Assembly (NCBI GenBank): GCA_913057215.1
Contig: CAJXNQ010000017.1
Span: forward strand, 1-36,802
DNA length: 36,802 nt
Reading direction: 5' to 3'
Source: an uncultured Gammaproteobacteria bacterium
GTDB taxonomy: Bacteria; Pseudomonadota; Gammaproteobacteria; Pseudomonadales; Litorivicinaceae
Shown here: positions 1 to 6,965 of the stretch, in pieces
Layout of the letters: each line of letters opens with the position of its first letter
Position numbering within the stretch: the first letter of the stretch is position 1
The notes under the pieces: generated by a model
The model's input: the letters and a program-made list of their open reading frames with translations, nothing else
Databases searched by the model: none
Told to the model about the DNA's origin: nothing
Made by a program: the position numbers and the translations under genes

Positions 1-678
1 TATTCGATTCTGCCATCGGCAAGAGAGCAGTGGGAGGCCATTGAAGAGTTTCCTCCATACGAGCTCTCTATCGAGGCAGGTGAAGAGATTTACCACCGTG
101 AATTTGCGAACGGAAAGTCCATGGCAGATTGCTTTGGACCTGAGGGCGCTGTCAGAGATCAGTATCCGTACTGGGATTCAGATCGTGGCATGGTCGTCAC
201 CATGGAGCTCGCAATCAATGAGTGTCTTGAGGCCAACGGTGAAGAGCCACTGAAGTACAAGAAAGGGCCAATGGCGGATGTATCGGCATATATGTCGTAT
301 AACTCACGCGGCCAAAAGCTCAACGTGGTTATTCCAGACGATCCACGGGCACTTGCTGCCTACGAGCAAGGCAAAGAGCACTTTTACACCAAGCGTGGTC
401 AGCTGAACTTCGCATGTGCAGATTGCCATATGCTCACAGCCGGTGCGTTGTATCGCGCGGAGACAACATCGCCCGCATTTGGTCACGCAACAAGTTGGCC
501 TGTGTATCGTTCAAAATGGCAGGAAATGGGTACGTTACAGCGTCGTTTTGCCGGTTGTCACACAAATATCCGTGCAAAGCCATATGCCGCCCAGGGTGAG
601 GAATATCGGAATCTCGAGTATTTCGTGTCCTACATGTCGAATGGACTTGAGTTCAATGGCCCAGCAGCACGGAAGTAA
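1..678 (+). CDS. soxA: SoxA, thiosulfate-oxidising cytochrome c subunit (5' truncated by window edge)
   Basis: This is the C-terminal part of SoxA, the haem subunit of SoxXA, which joins thiosulfate oxidatively to the carrier protein SoxYZ in the periplasm. The reading frame is open from base 1, so the start codon and signal peptide lie outside the window. Seen in the fragment: a haem-binding CADCH motif (about bases 418-432); a downstream single cysteine in RFAGCHTNIRAKP, at the place of the active-site cysteine-persulfide haem ligand; and two further cysteines (ADCFGPEGA and INECLEANGE) that match the disulfide pair of mono-haem-type SoxA proteins. The family assignment is firm. The mono-haem class is inferred because the N-terminus is missing. 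soxK follows after 9 bases. Confidence 0.93.
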   Translation, partial: YSILPSAREQWEAIEEFPPYELSIEAGEEIYHREFANGKSMADCFGPEGAVRDQYPYWDSDRGMVVTMELAINECLEANGEEPLKYKKGPMADVSAYMSYNSRGQKLNVVIPDDPRALAAYEQGKEHFYTKRGQLNFACADCHMLTAGALYRAETTSPAFGHATSWPVYRSKWQEMGTLQRRFAGCHTNIRAKPYAAQGEEYRNLEYFVSYMSNGLEFNGPAARK

Positions 679-687
679 GGAGCTGAG

Positions 688-993
688 ATGACTGTATTTA
701 AATCAACGCTCGCGACAGTACTGTGCTGTGCAGCACCTTGGGTATTGGCCGGTAATGGAACGACCGCTGAGCATATTCAGGAGGCTGAAGCAGCTTTCAA
801 GCAAGTTGCTTCTGAAACTGGATATCAGTGGACGACCGCCGAGAACGCAATCAAGGCAGCAAAAAAGGCGTTGGATGCGGGTAACGACGCTGAGGCGAGA
901 GCACAAGCCCATCGGGCCATGGATCTCGTAGAAGCGACCAAAATTCAGGCAAACATCGAAGCTGAAACCTGGAAGTTGCGAGTGCCTCAATAG
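688..993 (+). CDS. soxK: SoxK-like SoxXA-binding protein
   Basis: A small exported protein of 101 residues with an N-terminal signal peptide (hydrophobic to about residue 21, ending VLAG). The mature part is short, helical, and rich in Ala, Lys and Glu (for example AIKAAKKALDAGNDAEARAQA). This size, composition and position directly after soxA match the SoxXA-binding proteins (SoxK/SAXB) that hold SoxX and SoxA together in some sulfur oxidisers. No haem motif is present. The ATG has a GGAG ribosome-binding site within the soxA-soxK gap, so the two genes are co-transcribed. A strong terminator follows. The role rests on family resemblance and neighbourhood; low-complexity helical proteins are easily misassigned. 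Confidence 0.65.
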   Translation: MTVFKSTLATVLCCAAPWVLAGNGTTAEHIQEAEAAFKQVASETGYQWTTAENAIKAAKKALDAGNDAEARAQAHRAMDLVEATKIQANIEAETWKLRVPQ

Positions 994-1014
994 GGAACGA
1001 GTATCTTGAATAAG

Positions 1015-1043
1015 AAACGCGAACCTCGGTTCGCGTTTTTTTT
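1015..1043 (+). terminator. Intrinsic terminator of soxA-soxK
   Basis: A 10-bp perfect stem (1015-1024 with 1029-1038) closes a four-base loop and runs into a T tract that ends at 1043. It lies 22 bases after the soxK stop. Confidence 0.88.
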
Positions 1044-1176
1044 GACCGCTCGATTGCCTGGGTCGACTGAGCGATCGACCACCTACAGTGTATTGCAATG
1101 TGCTGAGCTGTGCAGTGTAGCTTTTGCTCAGGTTGACGTCCTGATATTGGTCGATGACAACGTCATTTTGTAGATC

Positions 1177-1206
1177 AAAAAAAAGCCGCGCATGTGCGCG
1201 GCTTTT
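1177..1206 (-). terminator. Intrinsic terminator of soxB
   Basis: A GC-rich stem of 11 bp or more (1181-1191 with 1196-1206, AAAGCCGCGC type) closes a four-base loop. Read on the minus strand it follows the soxB stop by 13 bases and runs into eight T's (the A run at 1177-1184). The A/T symmetry could also stop plus-strand readthrough from soxAK. Confidence 0.85.
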
Positions 1207-1219
1207 CTCCAATGATGGC

Positions 1220-3133
1220 TTAGGCTGTCTCACCTGGATAATCAGCCATCCCTGGATTGTCGTTCATGCCCACGACCTTGGGGTGGTTGATTTTTGGAAT
1301 CCGGAGCACGTCATCGCTGCCTTTATTGGCCAACAGATAATCACGGATGATTTCCCAGATAAGACGTCCCTCTGGTGTCCGGTTGACGGTCGCCCAGCCG
1401 GTGACGCGGTAGGTTTTGTCGGCTTCAATTGCATCACCATTATCGAGCCGCGCATCAGAAATCCGCTGACCCAAGGTTTGCGTCGGAGCAATGGTGTAAT
1501 CAAGTCCACCCACACGGACCATGTCGCCACCTGACTGAAGGTAAGGGTCTGGATCAAAGAGGTTGTCTGCGACGCCTTCGAGCATGTCGAGAATTTGTTG
1601 CCCGGTCATGTCCATGACGTATGTTTCAGAGTAGGTCGTGGCCACCTGAGACATCACGTCATCCATGGTGATCCAATCCCCTTCAAGAGTCGAAGGTCCC
1701 CAGCGCACACCGGCTGAAAGTGCGATATCTGCATCATACTCCCAGCGAAGCGCATTACAGATGACCTGATCCCAAGTCCCCATAAAATTGCCTCGTCGGT
1801 ACAGAACCCTGTCAGCCTTTGCAAGCTTCTCTGTCAGAATCTCATCGAAGGTTTTGCCAACCCACTTGGGATTAAAGCGTGCATCTTTGCGGCGTGATTC
1901 GACAATGTCTTCGCCGTAGGTTGTTTGTCGCATTTGCGCGATGTAAGCGGCCATTTCGGGATCTTCATCGAGCCAATTAGTGATGACTGGGAACATTTTG
2001 TAATGCATGTTTTCGATTCCGCTCCCACCGAGGGCGAAATCCATGCAGCCAACAAATTTAGCGTTCGAGCCCGCATTGGTGACCCAGCATTCGCGTCCAG
2101 ATGGATTTTTCACGCGGATTGGTACCGGTATGCCGTCATGCGTATGACCGCCGAATACGGCGTCGAGGCCAGGAACGCGCTCAGCCATCTTGATATCAAC
2201 ATCCATGCCGTTATGAGAGAGGAGGACAACGGCGTCGGGTTGCTCGTCACCACGGATCTGTTCAACAAGCTCTGCCATGTCAGGCTCGCGGAGCCCGAAT
2301 GACCAATCCGGGAAGAATTCAGGCGGGTTGGCGTTTGCGGTGCGAGGGAAGGCTTGTCCAACCACGGCAATGCGCGCGCCGTTAATTTCTTTGATGACGT
2401 AGGGCTGGAATGCGTGGCCTGAATCCTCGTCATAAAGCCCGCGACCATCGAAGCGCTCAACCATTTCGAAATAGGCATCATCGAAGAGTGAATCTTCAAG
2501 GATGCGGACGTTTTGCCCGATGAAGTCACCCTTAAAGAGCGCGACGTTTGACAGCACCTCTGCCTCGGCATAGGTGAACTCCCAATGCCCAACCATGACA
2601 TCCAATCCGAGAATGTTGGATGCTTCGACCATATCGACGCCACGTGTCCAAAGTGAAGTAGCGGAGCCTTGCCACAGATCCCCGCCATCAACGGTGAGTG
2701 TATTGCTCGCACCACCGGCTTGGTCACGCAGTTGATCAAGGAGGGTTTTAAGGTGAGCAAACCCGCCAGTCCGGCCATATTGTTGAGCTGCTTTCAAAAA
2801 ATTGAGATAGGTATACGCATAGGCCTCTGGCGAGTCTTGCTTAAGCCCAGCTTCTTCGAGTAACTGAGTGCCCACAGTATGTGGTGGCCTTCCGAAGGCT
2901 TCGCCAACACCTAAATTCACGTTAGGTTCCCGGAAATAGACAGGCAGCAACTGACCGTGAACGTCGGTGATGTGGAGAATTCGTGCATCACCTCGCATGG
3001 GTGCATCATAGAATCCATCGGGTGCAGACTGTTGAGAAAATGCGCGCGCGCTGTACATCGCGGGTACAGAGCCGGCAGCGGCTGCAGCAGCCATGAGTTT
3101 CATAAATTGGCGGCGATTGAGTGTTGTTGTCAT
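1220..3133 (-). CDS. soxB: SoxB thiosulfohydrolase
   Basis: A 637-residue periplasmic metallo-hydrolase that releases sulfate from the SoxY-bound S-sulfonate during thiosulfate oxidation. The N-terminus carries a twin-arginine export signal (NRRQFMKL, then an Ala-rich stretch), as expected for a cofactor-loaded Sox protein. Metallophosphatase motifs appear in order: DVHGQ (57-61), GGDLWQGS (150-157), GHWEF (182-186), SHNG (306-309) and GGHTHD (328-333). A 5'-nucleotidase-type C-terminal domain with RRGNFMGTWDQ follows. Length is near normal for the family (about 560-600 plus leader). The ATG has an AAGGA ribosome-binding site. The gene faces soxAK tail to tail instead of following it, and it diverges from a HupE/UreJ-like gene. 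The family is known to bind two manganese ions. Confidence 0.97.
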   Translation of the reverse strand: MTTTLNRRQFMKLMAAAAAAGSVPAMYSARAFSQQSAPDGFYDAPMRGDARILHITDVHGQLLPVYFREPNVNLGVGEAFGRPPHTVGTQLLEEAGLKQDSPEAYAYTYLNFLKAAQQYGRTGGFAHLKTLLDQLRDQAGGASNTLTVDGGDLWQGSATSLWTRGVDMVEASNILGLDVMVGHWEFTYAEAEVLSNVALFKGDFIGQNVRILEDSLFDDAYFEMVERFDGRGLYDEDSGHAFQPYVIKEINGARIAVVGQAFPRTANANPPEFFPDWSFGLREPDMAELVEQIRGDEQPDAVVLLSHNGMDVDIKMAERVPGLDAVFGGHTHDGIPVPIRVKNPSGRECWVTNAGSNAKFVGCMDFALGGSGIENMHYKMFPVITNWLDEDPEMAAYIAQMRQTTYGEDIVESRRKDARFNPKWVGKTFDEILTEKLAKADRVLYRRGNFMGTWDQVICNALRWEYDADIALSAGVRWGPSTLEGDWITMDDVMSQVATTYSETYVMDMTGQQILDMLEGVADNLFDPDPYLQSGGDMVRVGGLDYTIAPTQTLGQRISDARLDNGDAIEADKTYRVTGWATVNRTPEGRLIWEIIRDYLLANKGSDDVLRIPKINHPKVVGMNDNPGMADYPGETA

Positions 3134-3179
3134 GCGTGTCCTTGCAGTCTAGGTCGTGGCGCTTCAACGGAACCTTCAA

Positions 3180-4379
3180 ATGCTGTTAGCATCTCGCTCC
3201 TTTGAATCGGTGTGTGTAGATCGTTTGAAACAGATCCTTCGTCAATTGTCGTTATTCTTAACGGCTATAACCTTATATCTACCAGTTTCGGCAGATGTTG
3301 TGAAGCCTGCCTTGGTCGAAATCAGTGTCTATACCGACGAACGCGTGGAGATTGAGATTCGCACCAGTGTTGAGGCGCTTTTGACAGAGATTAATGGACG
3401 CTTTCGAAACACCACCGAATCGCCAAATGCAGAGGCATATGACCGGTTTCGTGAGATGTCTGCCGACGATCTCACGGTGGCATTTCGCTCCTTCCACGAT
3501 CGGTTACTCAACGGTGTTCAATTGGCAATTGATGGCAAAGCGGTTCCTTTACAGATCGCATCTGTCGACATTCCGCCGCCTGGGTATACCAAAGTTCCAC
3601 GCGCCAGCGTGATCTATCTCGAAGGCCACATTCCCCGTGATGCGCTCGCTTTGACATGGTACTACCCCTTGGCCTTTGGTGATCAAGCGGTTCGCGTCAG
3701 ACAGGTGAATGAGGAGACGAATCAATGGCACTGGTCAGCACATCAATGGATTCGAGAGGATCGACCCACGGATCCGTTTTCTCTTACGGAGATATTTGGT
3801 CAGCCAAGCCAGATCAAGGTGATGAATACCTACGTGGAGGCTGGATTTTTCCATATCGTGCCCCGGGGCTGGGATCACATGCTCTTCATCATGGGCATTT
3901 TTTTAATGACGCTGAAACTAAAACCTCTCATCTGGCAGGCCACGATGTTTACCTTGGCACACTCAATTACATTGACTGCAGGCGTGTTTGAGTGGATTCG
4001 TTTGCCGGTCGCGATTGTTGAGCCCTTAATTGCGCTGTCGATTGCCTATGTAGCAATTGAGAATCTCTTCTTAAAGCACATGAGTCGATTCAGGCTGCCA
4101 GTCGTATTTGCCTTTGGTCTTTTGCATGGTTTGGGCTTCGCCAGCATGTTGACGGATTTCGGCTTACCAGAGGGTGCCTACATTCAGGCACTGTTGTGGT
4201 TTAACGTCGGTGTTGAGTTTGGACAGCTGGCGGTTCTGTTTGCCGGTTATTTTGTTCTATCGATATGGTTCAGCCGGGAATCGACGTTTCGGCGGTGGGT
4301 CACACTGCCTGGCTCCGTCATCATCGGCTGGATTGGCGTGTCCTGGTGTTATGACAGAATCCTTTACTTTTGGACCTAA
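3180..4379 (+). CDS. HupE/UreJ-like membrane protein
   Basis: About 399 residues from the first ATG (3180, preceded by GGAA). An in-frame GTG at 3156 and another at 3210 are alternative starts. The N-terminus holds a signal peptide or membrane anchor (FLTAITLYLPVSA), followed by an extracytoplasmic domain of about 170 residues. A C-terminal block of roughly six membrane segments carries the HupE/UreJ family signatures WDHMLFIMGIF, TLAHSITLTAG and LLHGLGFASML. Classical HupE/UreJ proteins move nickel or cobalt. This long two-part form occurs in many proteobacteria and its substrate is not known. It starts next to the divergent soxB, whose enzyme needs a divalent metal, so metal supply to SoxB is a reasonable guess but not shown. 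Confidence 0.8.
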   Translation: MLLASRSFESVCVDRLKQILRQLSLFLTAITLYLPVSADVVKPALVEISVYTDERVEIEIRTSVEALLTEINGRFRNTTESPNAEAYDRFREMSADDLTVAFRSFHDRLLNGVQLAIDGKAVPLQIASVDIPPPGYTKVPRASVIYLEGHIPRDALALTWYYPLAFGDQAVRVRQVNEETNQWHWSAHQWIREDRPTDPFSLTEIFGQPSQIKVMNTYVEAGFFHIVPRGWDHMLFIMGIFLMTLKLKPLIWQATMFTLAHSITLTAGVFEWIRLPVAIVEPLIALSIAYVAIENLFLKHMSRFRLPVVFAFGLLHGLGFASMLTDFGLPEGAYIQALLWFNVGVEFGQLAVLFAGYFVLSIWFSRESTFRRWVTLPGSVIIGWIGVSWCYDRILYFWT

Positions 4380-4390
4380 GCAGCTCCGTG

Positions 4391-4822
4391 TCAGTGACTA
4401 TAGCTCTTGATTGTTTCTTCAATCTCATAGGCGAAGAAATCAATGGTGTCTGGGACACCGAACTTGGCTTCAGCAAACGCGTTTCCGTCAGGCGTTAAAA
4501 ATAAGAGGGTGGGCGTGCCGTAGGCGCCATAGCGTGATGCGAACTCGCTGGCGCGGATGGGTTGTCCGTTAAAGTCGGTAATCAGGCCATCGATACCGAT
4601 GTCGACTTCGGTAAATCTGACCTGTGACACATATAAGTTTGAGGCTCGAAGTGGTTGGAGCACCTCACGCTCGAGGCGCACGCAAAAACTACACCCGGGT
4701 TGAGTGACCATAACCACCCACCCACGTGTATCTGAATCGTTGAACTCGGGTGCCTCAGGAGCACTTGCAACGGCAATGCTTGCCTGTACCCAGAATAAAC
4801 ATCCAAGCGCGAATCGAATCAT
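4391..4822 (-). CDS. Periplasmic thioredoxin-like protein (SoxW-like)
   Basis: A 143-residue thioredoxin-fold protein. The first 19 or so residues form a signal peptide (to VASA), so it acts in the periplasm. The redox motif is QPGCSFC (cysteines 44 and 47), and the cis-proline loop is YGTPTLLF. This layout resembles SoxW and related thiol:disulfide proteins that reduce or protect Sox components, but an exact SoxW identity cannot be claimed. Its ATG overlaps the stop of the upstream hydrolase gene by four bases (ATGA), so the two are translated together. The stop lies 11 bases from the stop of the convergent HupE-like gene. Confidence 0.72.
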   Translation of the reverse strand: MIRFALGCLFWVQASIAVASAPEAPEFNDSDTRGWVVMVTQPGCSFCVRLEREVLQPLRASNLYVSQVRFTEVDIGIDGLITDFNGQPIRASEFASRYGAYGTPTLLFLTPDGNAFAEAKFGVPDTIDFFAYEIEETIKSYSH

Positions 4823-5694
4823 TCGAGTGCTTCAATCATGTCGACAATCACTAAAGACACATCATCTGCATAGAGATCTCTAAAGAAATGATCAGCGCCA
4901 TCAATCATTTCAAATCCGATGTTGTCGCCTAAACCATCGGTGGTCTCCATACGACCTGGTAAATCAGCGACTACATCATCTTCAGATCCGGCAACAACCA
5001 CGACTGGAATATTCGAGACCTGTGTCAGATTGGTCGGTGTATCACGACGTGGATCTGGCGTGTAGTAGTCTATAAAGCTTGCCGCGGATACCTTTGCTTG
5101 CTCGCAGTATACAAAGCCTGGAACCTCCATGATCTCATCGGGCGCCATCGTGTTGGCTTGTTCCATCAAGCCTGCCAATGAGCCGCCGAAGCGATCTTCA
5201 TAGTTTGGTCCTTGCGCATTTGCATCAAAGGTGGCCGGTGCAATCAAAACACCACCAACAATCGATGATGCCGGGTTGTCTGCGAGGTACGCCGACATTT
5301 GTCCGCCGCCGCGGCTGTGGGCACTGACAATGATCTGTTCAAACCCTTCCGTCTCTAAGTAGTCGACCCAGTGTGTAATTTCATTGAGCGCGTCAAAATG
5401 CTTATGCGTGTGGGTAATCCCGCAATCCAACATGCCTTCGCGTCCGGGCTGGTTATAGGATAAGTTCGGCGCAAGCACTGGATAGCCGTAATCCTCAGAG
5501 ACGAGTGTTGCAATTGTCTCGATGATTTCCATTCGGTTATGGGCCAGCGTACCGTGCAAGAGAAGGACCGCCGTGTTTCCATCTGCGGGGTAGAAGTCAG
5601 CATCAAGCCCTTGGTGAGAAACGGGATTTTGTGCCCAAGACACTGAGGCACTGAGTGCAGCGCTGAACATGATCGCAATGTGAGACGTTTTCAC
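4819..5694 (-). CDS. Secreted alpha/beta hydrolase
   Basis: A 291-residue alpha/beta-fold hydrolase of unknown substrate. I chose the GTG at 5694 over longer ATG starts because it has an AAGGA ribosome-binding site and opens directly into a signal peptide (VKTSHIAIMF to VSWA). Visible parts are the oxyanion strand LLLHGTLAH (H47-G48), the nucleophile S127 in SAHSRGG (A-x-S-x-G instead of G-x-S-x-G), acid D239 or D240 in GSEDDVV, and H269 in DGADHFF. Two cysteines (C91, C197) may form a disulfide. It is coupled to the thioredoxin-like gene by an ATGA overlap. Dienelactone-hydrolase- or esterase-like activity is possible; a sulfur role is suggested only by position. Confidence 0.78.
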   Translation of the reverse strand: MKTSHIAIMFSAALSASVSWAQNPVSHQGLDADFYPADGNTAVLLLHGTLAHNRMEIIETIATLVSEDYGYPVLAPNLSYNQPGREGMLDCGITHTHKHFDALNEITHWVDYLETEGFEQIIVSAHSRGGGQMSAYLADNPASSIVGGVLIAPATFDANAQGPNYEDRFGGSLAGLMEQANTMAPDEIMEVPGFVYCEQAKVSAASFIDYYTPDPRRDTPTNLTQVSNIPVVVVAGSEDDVVADLPGRMETTDGLGDNIGFEMIDGADHFFRDLYADDVSLVIVDMIEALE

Positions 5695-6086
5695 TATTAT
5701 TCCTTTTTGCAAGTTTGTTATAACCTTAAGTTTGGACGCGATGGTCAATGAGAGCAAGCGTGCCCTGCATCGTTGCGCAAATCATGAGGAACTATAAAAA
5801 TACGACGCGCAACTTCGGGGCCGAATACAACTAATTGGCTAGATCAATCCACCGATCGCAGTTTTCATTGCTCTTGATTTTTCAAAGGCTAGAACAATTG
5901 TGAAGAGGCCGGGAAGTGGTCGGGTCGTGAGACAACGAACGGTGCATCTCCGTAGTGAATGAGGAGTTACGAGTCACCTGGTGCGTCTTGGAACGAATTT
6001 GCGGTGGAGTCTGTGCAACTAAGCGATGAATTTCGCCGCTCTAAGCTCTCAACATGAAGAGATATTAAAATGAAGAGGAAATCAGT
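5695..6086. other. 392-bp gap between divergent transcription units
   Basis: This stretch separates the hydrolase/thioredoxin pair (leftward) from the cytochrome/rhodanese pair (rightward) and should hold both promoters. I found no convincing pair of -35/-10 boxes. On the minus strand TTGACC (5748-5743) and TATAAC (5722-5717) are spaced 20 bp, which is too long for a clear sigma-70 site. On the plus strand an AT-rich TATTAAAAT (6062-6070) lies just before the cytochrome ribosome-binding site. A 16-codon ORF (5784-5834) is present without a ribosome-binding site and is probably chance. No RNA gene or repeat was recognised. Confidence 0.5.
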
Positions 6087-6395
6087 ATGAAAATCGTAAT
6101 GGCTGCAGCGGTCGCTGCATTAATGAGCACAGGTGTGATGGCTGCTGGAGATCCGGCTGCAGGGAAAGCGAAGTCGGCAACTTGCGCCGGGTGTCATGGC
6201 GTGGACGGCAAAGCGATGGTGCCGACTTACCCAAATCTGGCGGGCCAGAATGCAGCGTACCTCGAAGGCGCTTTGAAAGCCTACAAGACCCAGGAGCGTA
6301 AGGGCTATCAAGCGGCATTGATGTATGGCATGTCTGCGAATCTTTCAGACCAAGACATTGCAGATCTTGCGGCGTATTACGCCAGCCTGAAGTGA
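6087..6395 (+). CDS. Small class I cytochrome c (c553/c4-like)
   Basis: A 102-residue mono-haem cytochrome for periplasmic electron transfer. A signal peptide ends near VMAA (19-20). The haem site is CAGCH (C33, C36, H37). The likely methionine ligand is in [12 protein letters not shown] (M79 or M82), the usual place in single-domain relatives of cytochrome c4. The ATG is preceded by an AGAGGAAA ribosome-binding site. It overlaps the next gene by four bases (GTGA). Given the neighbourhood, it may accept electrons from Sox or from the rhodanese-linked reaction, but partners cannot be read from the sequence. Confidence 0.85.
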   Translation: MKIVMAAAVAALMSTGVMAAGDPAAGKAKSATCAGCHGVDGKAMVPTYPNLAGQNAAYLEGALKAYKTQERKGYQAALMYGMSANLSDQDIADLAAYYASLK

Positions 6396-6958
6396 TCTCT
6401 TTATGGACCAAAATGGCCGCCTGTGCGGCCGTTTTTTATTCGACCATTGCGCTTGCCGCAGATGATGCCTTTGACCCTGAGACGGGGCTCCGGATTCATC
6501 ATTACACCGATCCAGTCCCAACAACCGTTCCAGGTGGAGTCACTTTGGATACGGCAGGGGTCGTTGACTTACTTCAGTCCACGCCCGATCTCGTGTTGTT
6601 AGATGTCCTTTCGATTAACGATGTTCGTTATGATGAACTTGATGGCAGTTGGCCGGATGCACCGCTTCGAGACAATATTCCTGGAAGTCTGTGGTTGCCG
6701 AATGTGGGCTACGGACGACCTGCAGAGGATATGCGAACCTATTTGCTTGAAACCATGACAGAAGCCGTGTCAGGTGATTTAAGCAAACCAATATTAGTGT
6801 ATTGCATTGCCGATTGTTGGATGGGTTGGAATGCCGTTCAACATCTTGCCAATGCTGATTTTAAAACGGTGTATTGGTACCCAGACGGGACCGATGGCTG
6901 GGCAGCGGCCAATTTGCCGCTTGAGGTCTCAGAACCTGTCCCGGTGAATGTTGATTGA
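6392..6958 (+). CDS. Periplasmic rhodanese-like protein of the PQQ-associated CXXCW family
   Basis: A 188-residue exported protein. It begins with GTG overlapping the cytochrome stop (GTGA); an internal ATG at 6413 would still keep a signal peptide ([14 protein letters not shown]). The mature part has a rhodanese-like fold ending in [14 protein letters not shown] and then [11 protein letters not shown], matching the family annotated as PQQ-dependent catabolism-associated CXXCW motif proteins. Here the two cysteines (138 and 142) are separated by three residues. Relatives usually sit beside a cytochrome c and a quinoprotein dehydrogenase; the cytochrome is present but no quinoprotein is in the window. 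In this setting it may handle sulfane sulfur. A terminator-like hairpin lies within its first codons. Confidence 0.72.
   Translation: MISLWTKMAACAAVFYSTIALAADDAFDPETGLRIHHYTDPVPTTVPGGVTLDTAGVVDLLQSTPDLVLLDVLSINDVRYDELDGSWPDAPLRDNIPGSLWLPNVGYGRPAEDMRTYLLETMTEAVSGDLSKPILVYCIADCWMGWNAVQHLANADFKTVYWYPDGTDGWAAANLPLEVSEPVPVNVD
6410..6437 (+). terminator. Terminator-like hairpin inside the start of the rhodanese gene
   Basis: An 11-bp stem with one G-T pair (6410-6420 with 6425-6435) closes the loop CTGT and continues into a T run to 6437. It lies 15 bases after the cytochrome stop, the normal place for an intrinsic terminator, yet it encodes part of the rhodanese signal peptide ([10 protein letters not shown]). 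It would lower expression of the second gene relative to the cytochrome unless translation suppresses it. Confidence 0.7.
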
Positions 6959-6965
6959 GGTGATG

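Noticed and set aside
1061-1080. GGTCGA/TCGACC dyad between the two sox terminators
   Set aside because: The 6-bp arms with an 8-base loop have no T run and lie between convergent genes, where a regulatory role is unlikely.
703-1233. 176-codon minus-strand ORF across soxK and the terminators
   Set aside because: It reads through two intrinsic terminators and the antisense of soxK and resembles no known protein.
2110-2778. 222-codon minus-strand ORF inside soxB
   Set aside because: It is a shifted frame within soxB; the soxB frame carries all metallophosphatase motifs and this one has no recognisable domain or ribosome-binding site.
5784-5834. 16-codon ORF in the gap before the cytochrome gene
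   Set aside because: It has no ribosome-binding site and no conserved feature, and its length is expected by chance.
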